59,235 nucleotides of DNA from Lachnospiraceae bacterium (GTDB taxonomy: Bacteria > Bacillota > Clostridia > Lachnospirales > Lachnospiraceae), in contig SVFC01000014.1 in NCBI GenBank assembly GCA_015057035.1, positions 1 through 59,235 on the forward strand, written 5' to 3'. Made by a program: the position numbers and the translations under genes. Of the stretch, positions 17,078 through 26,154 are shown piece after piece; the stretch's first letter is position 1, and every line of letters begins with the position of its first letter. Below the pieces are notes generated by a model. The model did no database searches, was not told the DNA's origin, and was given only the letters and a program-made list of their open reading frames with translations.

Positions 17078-17350
17078 TTAGTTGATAGCGTCTTTTAAAG
17101 CTTTTCCTGCTTTGAATTTTGGAGCTTTAGAAGCTGCGATTGTCATTGTAGCGCCAGTTAATGGGTTTCTTCCTTCTCTAGCTGCTCTTTCTGAAACTTC
17201 GAAAGTACCAAATCCAACTAACTGGATTTTTTCACCTTTCTTTAATTCTTCAGTAACAACTTCTGTAAATGCTTTTAAAGCTGCTTCAGCGTCTTTTTTA
17301 GAGAGCTGTGTCTTTTCAGCCATAGCTGCAACTAATTCTGTTTTGTTCAT
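17078..17350 (-). CDS. hup: HU family DNA-binding protein
   Basis: A 90-residue nucleoid protein that bends DNA as a dimer. The sequence is canonical from [20 protein letters not shown] to the arm [18 protein letters not shown] strong ribosome site (AGAGGAGG) and a consensus promoter (TTGACA-17-TATATA) fit very high expression. It has its own terminator, so the rqcP-yabP-divIC genes depend on read-through or a separate start. Confidence 0.98.
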   Translation of the reverse strand: MNKTELVAAMAEKTQLSKKDAEAALKAFTEVVTEELKKGEKIQLVGFGTFEVSERAAREGRNPLTGATMTIAASKAPKFKAGKALKDAIN

Positions 17351-17419
17351 GTCAAAATTCCTCCTCTGGATTTTTCATATATAATAATTCGAGTTTTCTC
17401 CCCAAATTACCTAAATATA

Positions 17420-17448
17420 TATATACTTGTTTTTTCCCCATTTGTCAA
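17420..17448 (-). promoter_or_regulatory. hup promoter
   Basis: Minus strand -35 TTGACA (17443-17448), 17-bp spacer, -10 TATATA (17420-17425) within an AT-rich run. Confidence 0.8.
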
Positions 17449-17542
17449 GGCAAAATCCCATATTTTCGGGCTTTTTCATAGGTATAATTCTTACAAAAAA
17501 TTCCCTAAAATTTTGTTAAATTTACCATTTGACATTTAGATT

Positions 17543-18658
17543 TTATGTGTTTGTGGATGCGTTCTCTTTTTTAGGTTCTGTATCCTTCTCCGTATCCTTT
17601 TCCGTATCTTTGTCATCCTCTGAACTTGTATCTTCTTCTACAAGTTCAATCTCAATAGTAGAGTTTTCTGCTCCCACAACAATTTTTCCTCTCCAGCTAG
17701 TGTATCCTGTAGCCGAGATTTCCAACACGTGAGTACCATACACCAATTCCACTGGCTGAGAATGGTCTACTTCTTTATAATCAATACGCACCTTAACATC
17801 TTCTACATTGATACTGAAGGTTACCTTGCCCTTTTTCGGACCGTCACCCTTGATACTGTCCAGATTCACTTCAGTCACTTCTCCTCGGACAATGGTAATC
17901 TCCGTTGTGCTACCCCATCCATCCTTGGCAACAGTAAAATCATAAGTGCCTTCTGGGACATGAATAACCAAGCCTTCTGATACCTTGTCAAATATCTGGT
18001 CCCCAAAATTAAACAGGCTATCCTTGAACAACTCTGTGTTAACCAATTTCAATTCCCCATGCCCTCTTGTTACCACCACTGACAAGACACGGTTTCCTAA
18101 ACCAACCACACTTAAAACATCTTCTTCCCACAAATCCGTCAGTTGAATTTTGTCTTCATTGGAAAACACATCCACTTTATTCTTAATGGAATAATTATCA
18201 TCGCCGATAGTGAACACGCCCTCTTCCATATTCACCGCAAATCGTATGATGTCCTTCTTCTCCCAGACTTCATCCGAAATGTGTAATCCCGTCAAAAAAC
18301 CATTCTCGTCCTTTGCATCCAGCTCAATGACTCTTCCTACGGTAAAACGCTCTTTGGGTTCGTTCTTTCCATATTTATCAAAAAACTTCGTAGAAAAATC
18401 ATACTGATATGTATATTCCTGATTATTCTCATAGGAATACAGTACAATCGTTTTGCCCTCTACGTTATGTCTTAAAATCAGGAATAATCCTCTTGTGCCT
18501 TCCAGCAGGTCCTGTTGTGTGTCTTCCGATTGTTCTCCTCCTCCGTCAGAGCCAAAATTACCACACCCCACCAAAAGTGCTAACATCAAAAATATTCCTA
18601 ATAAATAAATTCTTTTTTTGTATCTCATTGTTTTTTTCATAGGATAAGTATAACTCAT
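17543..18658 (-). CDS. Lipoprotein with PEGA-like domains
   Basis: A 371-residue exported protein. The lipobox LLVGC puts the lipidated cysteine at residue 32. The middle is beta-rich and unfamiliar. Residues about 235-345 hold two PEGA-like surface modules (VPEGTYDFTVAKDGWGS and YGTHVLEISATGYTSWRG). The tail is an acidic low-complexity run with repeats of DTEK. Its ATG overlaps the stop of the cotS-like gene as ATGA with AGGATGG just upstream, so the two are translationally coupled; an ATG at 18640 is the alternative start. Role unknown; coupling to cotS hints at a spore or envelope function. Confidence 0.75.
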   Translation of the reverse strand: MSYTYPMKKTMRYKKRIYLLGIFLMLALLVGCGNFGSDGGGEQSEDTQQDLLEGTRGLFLILRHNVEGKTIVLYSYENNQEYTYQYDFSTKFFDKYGKNEPKERFTVGRVIELDAKDENGFLTGLHISDEVWEKKDIIRFAVNMEEGVFTIGDDNYSIKNKVDVFSNEDKIQLTDLWEEDVLSVVGLGNRVLSVVVTRGHGELKLVNTELFKDSLFNFGDQIFDKVSEGLVIHVPEGTYDFTVAKDGWGSTTEITIVRGEVTEVNLDSIKGDGPKKGKVTFSINVEDVKVRIDYKEVDHSQPVELVYGTHVLEISATGYTSWRGKIVVGAENSTIEIELVEEDTSSEDDKDTEKDTEKDTEPKKENASTNT

Positions 18659-19629
18659 TCCATCCTAATTGAAAACAGATTTCCCACGAATTTTAACCTA
18701 TTCTTCTCCTGTCCTATCACTTTTTTCAATTTTTCCACATCCTTCTCCGGAATCCAGGCTTTATTAGAACTCATATAATGATTCGCCACCTTCCAGAATT
18801 TCTCCGGAAACAACAATAGGCCACAAAGTTTTTGGTAATCTCCCCGTGAAAGTGGGCGAGTTTTGTGATATTCCTGCAGCAACGCCATACCCAGTTCTTC
18901 ATCCCAATCATTCTTTTCCATCATTTTTCTGATATAGGTTGCAAGATCGCAAACACTCCAGTTATACCCTGCATTTTCGAAATTAATTAATCTCCAGGCT
19001 TCGTTAGCCCAAACGATATTATGCTGATTACAATCTCCATGACAAATCATATAAACTGGCGCATTCATTTCTTCCCTATATAAAATCTCGCAGGACTTTT
19101 CTGCAATCTGATGCATTTCCTGAAAACAATTCATGTAGATTTGTTCAAATTCTTGTTTCTTCTTTTTTGTGCGAATATAGTTTTTCACCTTTACTAATTC
19201 TCTAGCGTGACGGACACTGGCATCTATGATATTCGGACCAGCTATCCGTTCTTGCTCCACCTCTATTTTTACAGATGCATTGTGATATTCCGCCAGCATT
19301 CCTGCTGCTTCTATCATCTCTCCAAAACGGGAAGTGCTAAGTTCTGTTCCTTTTACAGCATCTTTGACCCAGAATCGCTCCCCTGTCACTTCATCCACCG
19401 TAACAGCATCTCCATTCTTATTGACGAAGATGGTTTCCGTTTGATAGCCCAGTTCTTTCAACGCGTCCAAATATTTTTTCAGTCTTTCGCCTTTTTCGCC
19501 GGAGCCTTTAAACGGACACAAAAGTTTTGTCCCCTTGTCTGTCTCACAGACAAGAAATCCCCTTCCTTTTGTCATTTGTCCTATCTCTAATTCATATTGC
19601 GATAAAATCTTTTCCGTCTGATTATACAA
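18655..19629 (-). CDS. CotS-like spore coat protein (phosphotransferase fold)
   Basis: A 324-residue protein with the aminoglycoside-phosphotransferase/choline-kinase fold seen in CotS and YutH coat proteins. The Brenner-type motif CHGDCNQHNIVW is intact. The metal-binding IDFD motif is replaced by INFE (WRLINFENAG), so catalysis is doubtful. The start is TTG at 19629, six bases after GGAGGGG; no ATG fits until residue 19. That ribosome site sits in the 3' arm of the cca terminator hairpin. Its stop overlaps the PEGA lipoprotein start. Confidence 0.8.
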   Translation of the reverse strand: MYNQTEKILSQYELEIGQMTKGRGFLVCETDKGTKLLCPFKGSGEKGERLKKYLDALKELGYQTETIFVNKNGDAVTVDEVTGERFWVKDAVKGTELSTSRFGEMIEAAGMLAEYHNASVKIEVEQERIAGPNIIDASVRHARELVKVKNYIRTKKKKQEFEQIYMNCFQEMHQIAEKSCEILYREEMNAPVYMICHGDCNQHNIVWANEAWRLINFENAGYNWSVCDLATYIRKMMEKNDWDEELGMALLQEYHKTRPLSRGDYQKLCGLLLFPEKFWKVANHYMSSNKAWIPEKDVEKLKKVIGQEKNRLKFVGNLFSIRME

Positions 19630-19678
19630 AAAACCCCTCCATATGATTCGCGTTGTCTTTCTATCATATGAAAGGGGT
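19628..19678 (-). terminator. cca terminator that contains the cotS ribosome site
   Basis: The stem is about 15 bp with one bulged T and one G-U pair: arm 19663-19678 pairs with 19633-19647, then six T. The GGAGGGG of cotS (19634-19640) is in the 3' arm and the TTG start lies at the end of the T run. Folding would therefore both terminate cca transcripts and block cotS translation. Confidence 0.75.
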
Positions 19679-21001
19679 CATAAATTTATGAGCCAACTCT
19701 GTTAACTTTTCCTTCTGATTCAATTCTGGGTCGTCCAGTACTGCCTCAAATAGCAAATCAATTACTACACCAATGTCTTTTCCCTGCTTCATACCCATGG
19801 CAATTAAATCACTACCATTCAGCACTAGATCTTTCTTGGTCAAGCAAGTCTGATTCTTAAGACACTCATTGTACTGATCTTCATAGTAATCCACCAAAGC
19901 CATTTTGCTGTCTCTTTGATAAGTGCTCTGTCCCAGCAAATCCGCTCGTTTCATTTCCAAGAGCATTGGAACATTTTCAAATCCGATAGCACTAAACATT
20001 CTACGAACAGAATTCGGCTTCTCCGGCCTGTCATCATGATGTTTCACCATTTTTGACACTAAATCAATCGTTGCATTATCAAACTTTAAGCGGCGAAGAA
20101 TGCTTTTTGCCATATCTGCTCCCGCCTGAGTATGTCCTCGGAAATGGTCCTGTCCTTCCTCATCTGTGGTTTTTACCAACGGCTTCCCCAAATCATGAAG
20201 TAGCATCACCAATCGAATATCTTTTTCTGGCTGCACATTTTGTAACGCTACTAATGTATGCTCTCCCACCGTATACATATGGTGGATGTTAACCTGTTGT
20301 GTCTCCATTGCCACATCAAACTCTGGCATAAAAATCTTTGTAAGTCCTAATTCATACGCCGTTCTCAGTTCTTCCGGATGGTTCGAAGTCAGAATCTTCA
20401 CTAGTTCTACTGCAATTCGCTCTACGCTGACCTTTGCAATGGTTGGTGCCAATGTTCGAATGGCAGCCTTGGTATTCTCTTCAATGGAAAATCCCAATTG
20501 CGCGGCGAAGCGTACTGCGCGGAGCATACGAAGGGCATCCTCAGAAAAACGCTCCATCGGATCTCCCACACAACGGATAATTCCTTTTTCTAAATCTTCC
20601 AATCCATCAAACTCATCTACAAGGCCACTTCGTTCATTATATGCCATGGCATTAATGGTAAAATCTCTTCTTTTTAAATCCTCCACCAAATTAGCAGTAA
20701 ATGTCACTTCCTTTGGATGTCTGGCATCTTCATACTCTCCATCAATACGATAGGTAGTAACTTCATATCCCACGTGATTCATCATTACCGTTACTGTACC
20801 ATGTTCAATCCCAGTGTCTATGGTATGGGAAAATAAAGCTTTTACTTCTTCTGGCTTTGCAGAAGTAGTAATATCCCAGTCTCCAGGCACGCGAAGAAGG
20901 AGTGTGTCACGGACACACCCTCCAACAGCATAAGCTTCAAAGCCATGAGCTTCCAAAACCTCTATGATGTTTTTCACGTTTTCTGGTACTGTCATTTTCA
21001 T
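19664..21001 (-). CDS. cca: CCA tRNA nucleotidyltransferase
   Basis: Adds or repairs the 3' CCA of tRNAs, needed here since the two tRNA genes in the window lack encoded CCA. The 445-residue class II enzyme has the nucleotidyltransferase signature YAVGGCVRDTLLLR, catalytic DWD, the RRDFTINAMAY motif and an HD domain (LLHDLGKP) in the C-terminal half. The ATG at 21001 overlaps the stop of the preceding diguanylate cyclase as ATGA; a second ATG two codons on is possible. The gene ends inside a hairpin that also controls the cotS-like gene. Confidence 0.96.
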   Translation of the reverse strand: MKMTVPENVKNIIEVLEAHGFEAYAVGGCVRDTLLLRVPGDWDITTSAKPEEVKALFSHTIDTGIEHGTVTVMMNHVGYEVTTYRIDGEYEDARHPKEVTFTANLVEDLKRRDFTINAMAYNERSGLVDEFDGLEDLEKGIIRCVGDPMERFSEDALRMLRAVRFAAQLGFSIEENTKAAIRTLAPTIAKVSVERIAVELVKILTSNHPEELRTAYELGLTKIFMPEFDVAMETQQVNIHHMYTVGEHTLVALQNVQPEKDIRLVMLLHDLGKPLVKTTDEEGQDHFRGHTQAGADMAKSILRRLKFDNATIDLVSKMVKHHDDRPEKPNSVRRMFSAIGFENVPMLLEMKRADLLGQSTYQRDSKMALVDYYEDQYNECLKNQTCLTKKDLVLNGSDLIAMGMKQGKDIGVVIDLLFEAVLDDPELNQKEKLTELAHKFMTPFI

Positions 21002-24000
21002 ACGAATTTATAGTTTCCTTTTCCTTCTGCTTTCACAAGGTACATCGAATTATCAGCCTTTTGAATCAACTGTTCTACCGTCTTTTCCCCCTGTACTTTA
21101 TCCGAGGTGGCAATTCCTATAGAACAACTAATCTTATGATTGTCGTCGATTTCAATCTTGCGTCTGATAATATGCTCTATCAATTCTCCGAAGCCACTCT
21201 CTGCTTCAATCAAACGATAGATACGTTTTGCAATTCGCTCAATCTCCGTCTTATTACTGGTATAGAGAATGATGATAAACTCATCCCCACCATGGCGACT
21301 AACAAAGCCCTGGTCGCCCACCGCAGTTTTAAATATATTGGCCATCTCTCGAAGTACCACGTCTCCAATATCATGTCCATAAGTGTCGTTGTATGGTTTG
21401 AAATTATCCAAATCAATGAACATAACACCTACACCTTTTTGTTCTTCCTGGCCATATCCCTGAATCATCTTCTTGATTCGTTCATACATACCAGCTCGGT
21501 TAGCAATTCCCGTAAGAGTATCTGTGGTAGCAGTTTCTTTTAGGCGTCGATTCATCTCCGACATTTGTTCGTAATATTCTAATCGATTAATTGCATGACC
21601 CAATTCACGGAACAAAAGACGGTAAATATTCAGGTCCTCTTCATTCAATAAATAACGGTTTACAGAGTCATGCCAGTTGTCTTTCATCTTTACATATGTA
21701 ACCAAATAACTGGTAACCATCCCCTTCTGCAGGAATGGAACAACTGCAAAAGAACAAATCTGATCCGCTCCAAACACATCAATCATCTCTCTGTGCTCAA
21801 AAAATGTATGACTAATCTTAGACACCGCAAATCCCATTGGCGCATCCCAAATCATTTTTTCAAAATCCATTAAACGCTCTATGGTAAATACCGTTCCTGT
21901 GTCATTATACAAAACGTGAGGAATTCCATTATCGTATCTAACATACATTGCACAGTCATTGTTAAAGTGATTCAGGAAAATTCGAATAGAATTTTTTACA
22001 AGTTCTGCAACTCTTCCTTCTGTAACATCCAACTGCTTCTGCCATGTGGAAATAAACTCAAGCTGATGCTTGTTACGCCTATTTTCCTTAGCCAACGCTT
22101 CCTGCCTTACCAGGTTCTCGATGTCCATCTTAGAAACATTCGGATAGAACTCAAGGTTATCACGCACTTCCTCCAACAGACCTTCCGGCAACGAGAGGTT
22201 ATCTTCCTGCATCATTGCTTCGTACTGCTTCAGATAAACACTTTCCTTCTGGAACAACTCTATTCTTCCCAATTCCTGGAATAGTTTCATACGATTTTCA
22301 CGATATAATCTATGCATAAAAAACAGATTTCCCTCTGCTTTCGCATAATATCTCTCGCTCTTTTCGAAATAATCAAAGGCTTCCTGTGCATTTCCCAACG
22401 CCATCTCATTCATCCCTTTTGCAAAGAGATAAACGCATACATCATCATCACTCTTTTCAAAGTCGTGAATTGTTTCTTCGTCCTGTTTTTCCAAAATAGA
22501 ACTTAAAAACTGATGACAGCTTAATAGATAACGTTCTGCATCCAGATGATTCCCTTGCAGTGTTGATAATAACGCCTGGATGCCATACAGCTTTGCCAGG
22601 TTAGCAACACGCAAACTGTTCAAATGTAACCTATCAATAATCTTTATAGCCACCTGTAACTGTTCTTCCGCAATGGCATACTGCTGCTGTGCCATCTTGG
22701 TCATAGAATAGTTATAACATACTTCAGCAATGTCCTCAGGAAGCTGCAACTGGTAAAACACTTTAATTGCTCGTTCGTAAAATTCTCCAGATTCCTCCAT
22801 GTGACCAAGTGCACTTAAGTTATAGCCTATGGCAGATAAGGTTCTACCTACTGCCTGCAAATTATTGTCTCGAATAAACTGATATGCACGGATAGAATAT
22901 AGCAAAGCAATTTCATTCATACCGTTTGTAGACGCAATCATAACGTTTTTCTGATATGCATCATATACCAGTTTCTCATTTCCTATTTCCTTTGCTATAG
23001 CAATACCATTGCTAAAGTTTACCAACGCAGATTCTGAACGATATGCTTTGGCTACAATCTCTGGTCGATTATCAAAAGCATAAATATACGTATGTGCCAG
23101 ATTATTGCGATAATTATAGTGCATTAATTTCTCAATTAAATGTGGATCCACTTCCACATCCTTTGCACAGAAGAAAATATTGTGCCATCCAGCCATATCC
23201 ACACGAGCCGCTAAAAGTTCCGCTTTAAATATACGGTCCTCATCCTGCATCTCTTCTGCCATATTCTTAGCTTCAAGCGCATATTTTCTTGCCACATCCA
23301 ATTTTCCCTGGTACATATAGCAGGTTGCAATCTGGAAAGCGCACTGATAGTTTGTTTCTTTCTCATACTCTGGCAACTCAATGCGAGCAATTTCTTCGAT
23401 TACATCAATTGCTTTAGAAAATTCCTTTAAAACAATTGCCGTATGAACGTACATAAAATACAGCCTCAGTTTATTTGCAGGCGAAATCTTAATACCTTCA
23501 TATCTGGTCCTTTTTTCTGTTGCCTGAAAATACCGATACGCCTGTCGATAATCCAAAAACTCCATGATATTATTTAATTGAAGTCGAACTGTTTCAAAAC
23601 TTACCACTTCCTCCGAAGCTGGGTGGCCTGTAATTCCTTTTGCAGCCTTGCTACTTCCAATATGATATACATTACCTCTGTCTTCCAGCATGCCTACCAA
23701 AGACATCATCACATCAGACTCTCTGTCTCCCTGATTCGCATAGGCTCTGGACCCCAAGATAATTCTAATCTGCTCCGATGGTTTCTCCAACAGCGAACGA
23801 ACTAACAGCGCTGTACTCTCACTTGCCAAATGAAAACGATTAATCACCACTACGATTGGCTTATATGCCGCTACCGTTTTTAGCATTAAACTAATGGTGT
23901 TCGTCATTCGTTCCTGTTCATACTCCAGCTCATCTGCCAGTATACCTTCCGTTCTTTTACAAACGCCAGTCTCATAATAACTATTGAAAACGTCCCTATG

Positions 24001-24303
24001 AAGTTCATATACCTCACATTGCGTAAGGAACTCATCAAAGCTCTCATAATCCTCAGATGCAAATTCTTTATACATTGTGCAGATAATATCCAAAAATGGA
24101 TCATAGGCACCGCCAATACGCTCCTGTGCATATTCGCTCCATGTAAAAAAAACGTTATCCAAACTTTCCGAATAACGTTTTATCCAATCAAGACTATCCA
24201 GAGAAAAGTCGTTGTTATAGCAAGCCATAACAACGCTCTGTTCCTCTTTCATTGTCCCTTCACATGCTTGTTCAATTACCCCATAAAAGTACTTCTCAAA
24301 CAT
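20998..24303 (-). CDS. Giant diguanylate cyclase: degenerate STAND-like domain, TPR array, GGDEF
   Basis: A 1101-residue cytosolic protein. Residues 1-230 resemble the NTPase of STAND regulators (IVVVINRFHLASESTALLVRSLL like a Walker B strand and following helix), but where the P-loop should be there is ACYNNDFSLDSL with no GKS/T. Residues about 255-700 are TPR-like helical repeats, 730-900 look like a GAF-type sensor, and 930-1101 are a complete GGDEF domain (DTLTGIANR, FIDLDNFKPYNDTYGHDIGD, RHGGDEF). No RxxD inhibitory site is at the usual spacing. It should make c-di-GMP in response to a bound ligand or partner. It is coupled to cca by ATGA overlap. Confidence 0.88.
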   Translation of the reverse strand: MFEKYFYGVIEQACEGTMKEEQSVVMACYNNDFSLDSLDWIKRYSESLDNVFFTWSEYAQERIGGAYDPFLDIICTMYKEFASEDYESFDEFLTQCEVYELHRDVFNSYYETGVCKRTEGILADELEYEQERMTNTISLMLKTVAAYKPIVVVINRFHLASESTALLVRSLLEKPSEQIRIILGSRAYANQGDRESDVMMSLVGMLEDRGNVYHIGSSKAAKGITGHPASEEVVSFETVRLQLNNIMEFLDYRQAYRYFQATEKRTRYEGIKISPANKLRLYFMYVHTAIVLKEFSKAIDVIEEIARIELPEYEKETNYQCAFQIATCYMYQGKLDVARKYALEAKNMAEEMQDEDRIFKAELLAARVDMAGWHNIFFCAKDVEVDPHLIEKLMHYNYRNNLAHTYIYAFDNRPEIVAKAYRSESALVNFSNGIAIAKEIGNEKLVYDAYQKNVMIASTNGMNEIALLYSIRAYQFIRDNNLQAVGRTLSAIGYNLSALGHMEESGEFYERAIKVFYQLQLPEDIAEVCYNYSMTKMAQQQYAIAEEQLQVAIKIIDRLHLNSLRVANLAKLYGIQALLSTLQGNHLDAERYLLSCHQFLSSILEKQDEETIHDFEKSDDDVCVYLFAKGMNEMALGNAQEAFDYFEKSERYYAKAEGNLFFMHRLYRENRMKLFQELGRIELFQKESVYLKQYEAMMQEDNLSLPEGLLEEVRDNLEFYPNVSKMDIENLVRQEALAKENRRNKHQLEFISTWQKQLDVTEGRVAELVKNSIRIFLNHFNNDCAMYVRYDNGIPHVLYNDTGTVFTIERLMDFEKMIWDAPMGFAVSKISHTFFEHREMIDVFGADQICSFAVVPFLQKGMVTSYLVTYVKMKDNWHDSVNRYLLNEEDLNIYRLLFRELGHAINRLEYYEQMSEMNRRLKETATTDTLTGIANRAGMYERIKKMIQGYGQEEQKGVGVMFIDLDNFKPYNDTYGHDIGDVVLREMANIFKTAVGDQGFVSRHGGDEFIIILYTSNKTEIERIAKRIYRLIEAESGFGELIEHIIRRKIEIDDNHKISCSIGIATSDKVQGEKTVEQLIQKADNSMYLVKAEGKGNYKFV

Positions 24304-24328
24304 CTCGTCCCCCGACTAAAGTTTCATT

Positions 24329-25768
24329 CTAGTATGCTTTTCCCCAATATACTAATTTGTGTGCTGGTTTACCACAACATACGCAAACATCAGAAATCTG
24401 TTCCTGATCGTTAAATGGCATACAACGGCTTGTAACGCCCGTATCTTCTTTAATCTTAAGTTCGCAATCTAAGCCTTCACACCACATACCACGGATAAAT
24501 CCTGTCTGTGTTTCTGCTTTCTGTACGAACTCAGCATAATTATGAGCATCACAAATATGATTATTTAAGAATTCTTTTGCCTTTGCAAGCATATCTGCCT
24601 GCATAGTTTCTAAGATTTCTGCTAATTTGCTATTTAACTCATCTAATGCTACTACTGTCTTTTCTCTTGTATCACGACGAACAACTACACACTGGTTGTT
24701 TTCGATATCCTTTGGTCCAAGTTCTACACGAACTGGGATACCCTGGATTTCCTGTTCCGCAAATTTCCAACCTGGTGTCTTATCTGTAGCATCAATCTTC
24801 ACACGGAAGTCTTTTGCAAGGGCATCTTTTACTTCATATGCCTTGTCTAAAACGCCTTCCTTCTTCTGCTGAATTGGAACTACCATTACCTGTGTAGGTG
24901 CCACTCTTGGTGGAAGCACAAGACCTGAATCATCGCCATGTACCATAATAATTGCACCAATCAAACGGGTAGACATACCCCATGATGTTTCATGACAGTA
25001 CTGTAATTTATTTTCTTTGTCTGTATACTGAATTCCAAATGCTTTTGCGAAGCCATCACCAAAGTTATGTGATGTACCAGACTGTAATGCCTTTCCATCA
25101 TGCATTAATGCTTCGATGGTGTATGTTGCTTCTGCACCAGCAAATTTTTCTTTGTCTGTTTTGCGTCCTTTTACAACAGGAATAGCCAGAACTTCTTCCA
25201 AGAAGTCTGCATAAAGGTTTAACATCTGTACTGTTCTAGCTTCTGCTTCTTCTGCAGTTGCATGTACCGTATGTCCTTCCTGCCATAAGAATTCTGAAGA
25301 ACGAAGAAATGGTCTAGTAGTCTTTTCCCAACGAACTACAGAACACCACTGGTTATATACCTTTGGCAAATCTCTGTGTGACTGAACTGTTTTTGCAAAA
25401 AGCTCACAGAACAATGTTTCTGATGTAGGTCTTACACAAAGTCTTTCCTGAAGTTCTTCTAATCCACCATGGGTAACCCACGCTACTTCTGGTGCAAATC
25501 CTTCTACGTGATCTTTTTCTTTCTGAAGCAGGCTCTCTGGAATGAACATTGGCATGTACACATTCTCTACACCTGTTTCTTTAAATCTTGCATCTAATTG
25601 CTTTTGGATACTCTCCCAAATCGCATAGCCGTTTGGCTTAAAAATCATACATCCTTTTACAGATGAATAATCCATAAGTTCTGCTTTTTTCACAACGTCT
25701 GTATACCATTGTGCGAAGTCTTCCTCCATAGAAGTAATGGCTTCTACTAATTTCTTGTCATTTGCCAT
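24329..25768 (-). CDS. proS: Prolyl-tRNA synthetase, archaeal/eukaryotic type
   Basis: Class II synthetase of 479 residues lacking the bacterial editing insertion. Class II motifs are visible ([46 protein letters not shown]). A C-terminal zinc-like domain has [15 protein letters not shown] and CVCCGKP and ends WGKAY, typical of this ProRS class. Many Clostridia use it. AGAGGAGATTTGTT precedes the ATG. The promoter lies at 25808-25837. No T-box leader was found; instead four hairpins lie further upstream. Confidence 0.97.
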   Translation of the reverse strand: MANDKKLVEAITSMEEDFAQWYTDVVKKAELMDYSSVKGCMIFKPNGYAIWESIQKQLDARFKETGVENVYMPMFIPESLLQKEKDHVEGFAPEVAWVTHGGLEELQERLCVRPTSETLFCELFAKTVQSHRDLPKVYNQWCSVVRWEKTTRPFLRSSEFLWQEGHTVHATAEEAEARTVQMLNLYADFLEEVLAIPVVKGRKTDKEKFAGAEATYTIEALMHDGKALQSGTSHNFGDGFAKAFGIQYTDKENKLQYCHETSWGMSTRLIGAIIMVHGDDSGLVLPPRVAPTQVMVVPIQQKKEGVLDKAYEVKDALAKDFRVKIDATDKTPGWKFAEQEIQGIPVRVELGPKDIENNQCVVVRRDTREKTVVALDELNSKLAEILETMQADMLAKAKEFLNNHICDAHNYAEFVQKAETQTGFIRGMWCEGLDCELKIKEDTGVTSRCMPFNDQEQISDVCVCCGKPAHKLVYWGKAY

Positions 25769-25807
25769 AACAAATCTCCTCTATAATAAAAGATAGTATA
25801 TCAACTT

Positions 25808-25837
25808 ATCTTAGCCCAAAAGTGGCTAGATTGTCAA
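25808..25837 (-). promoter_or_regulatory. proS promoter
   Basis: Minus strand -35 TTGACA (25832-25837), 18-bp spacer, -10 TAAGAT (25808-25813), about 40 bases before the proS start. Confidence 0.6.
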
Positions 25838-25900
25838 GAACCACTCTGCAATACTCTATCCTTCCCCAAAACCCACGCTCACGCATCTTCCTCCATCTTC

Positions 25901-26147
25901 CGGGTATATACACATCTTTTTTTCTCTATACCCGCTTTTTCAATAAAATCCGCTTCCTAACAGGTACTCATTCTCATCTTATGGGTGTACACATAGATTC
26001 CACACCATACACCCATCAATCCACACAATCTGCGGGTATATAGAAAATATCCCCCATATACACCCGTTCTTCTCAAATATAATAGTTTTTTCATCCCACA
26101 ACACAAAAATCACGGGTGTATAGCGCCTATTCGCGCCATACACCCGT
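25901..26147. repeat. Array of four related GGGTRTA hairpins
   Basis: Four inverted repeats follow one another: 25901-25934 (CGGGTATA/TATACCCG), 25981-26016 (ATGGGTGTA/TACACCCAT), 26033-26066 (CGGGTATATA/TATACACCCG, one mismatch) and 26112-26147 (ACGGGTGTAT/ATACACCCGT). Lengths are 34-36 bases and centres are 81, 51 and 80 bp apart. The second and fourth are also similar inside the loops (both GGGTGTATGG then GAAT on the minus strand). They fill the 386-base gap between proS and the RluA-type gene; the last one can act as that gene's terminator. Confidence 0.85.
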
Positions 26148-26154
26148 ATCTCTT

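Noticed and set aside
25901-26147. CRISPR array
   Set aside because: Repeats are imperfect palindromes with unequal spacing (81, 51, 80 bp) and diverged sequence; no cas genes and no spacers of constant size.
25769-26154. T-box leader for proS
   Set aside because: No T-box sequence (TGGNACCGCG-like) and no specifier-loop layout on the minus strand; the hairpins lie upstream of the predicted promoter, not in the transcript.
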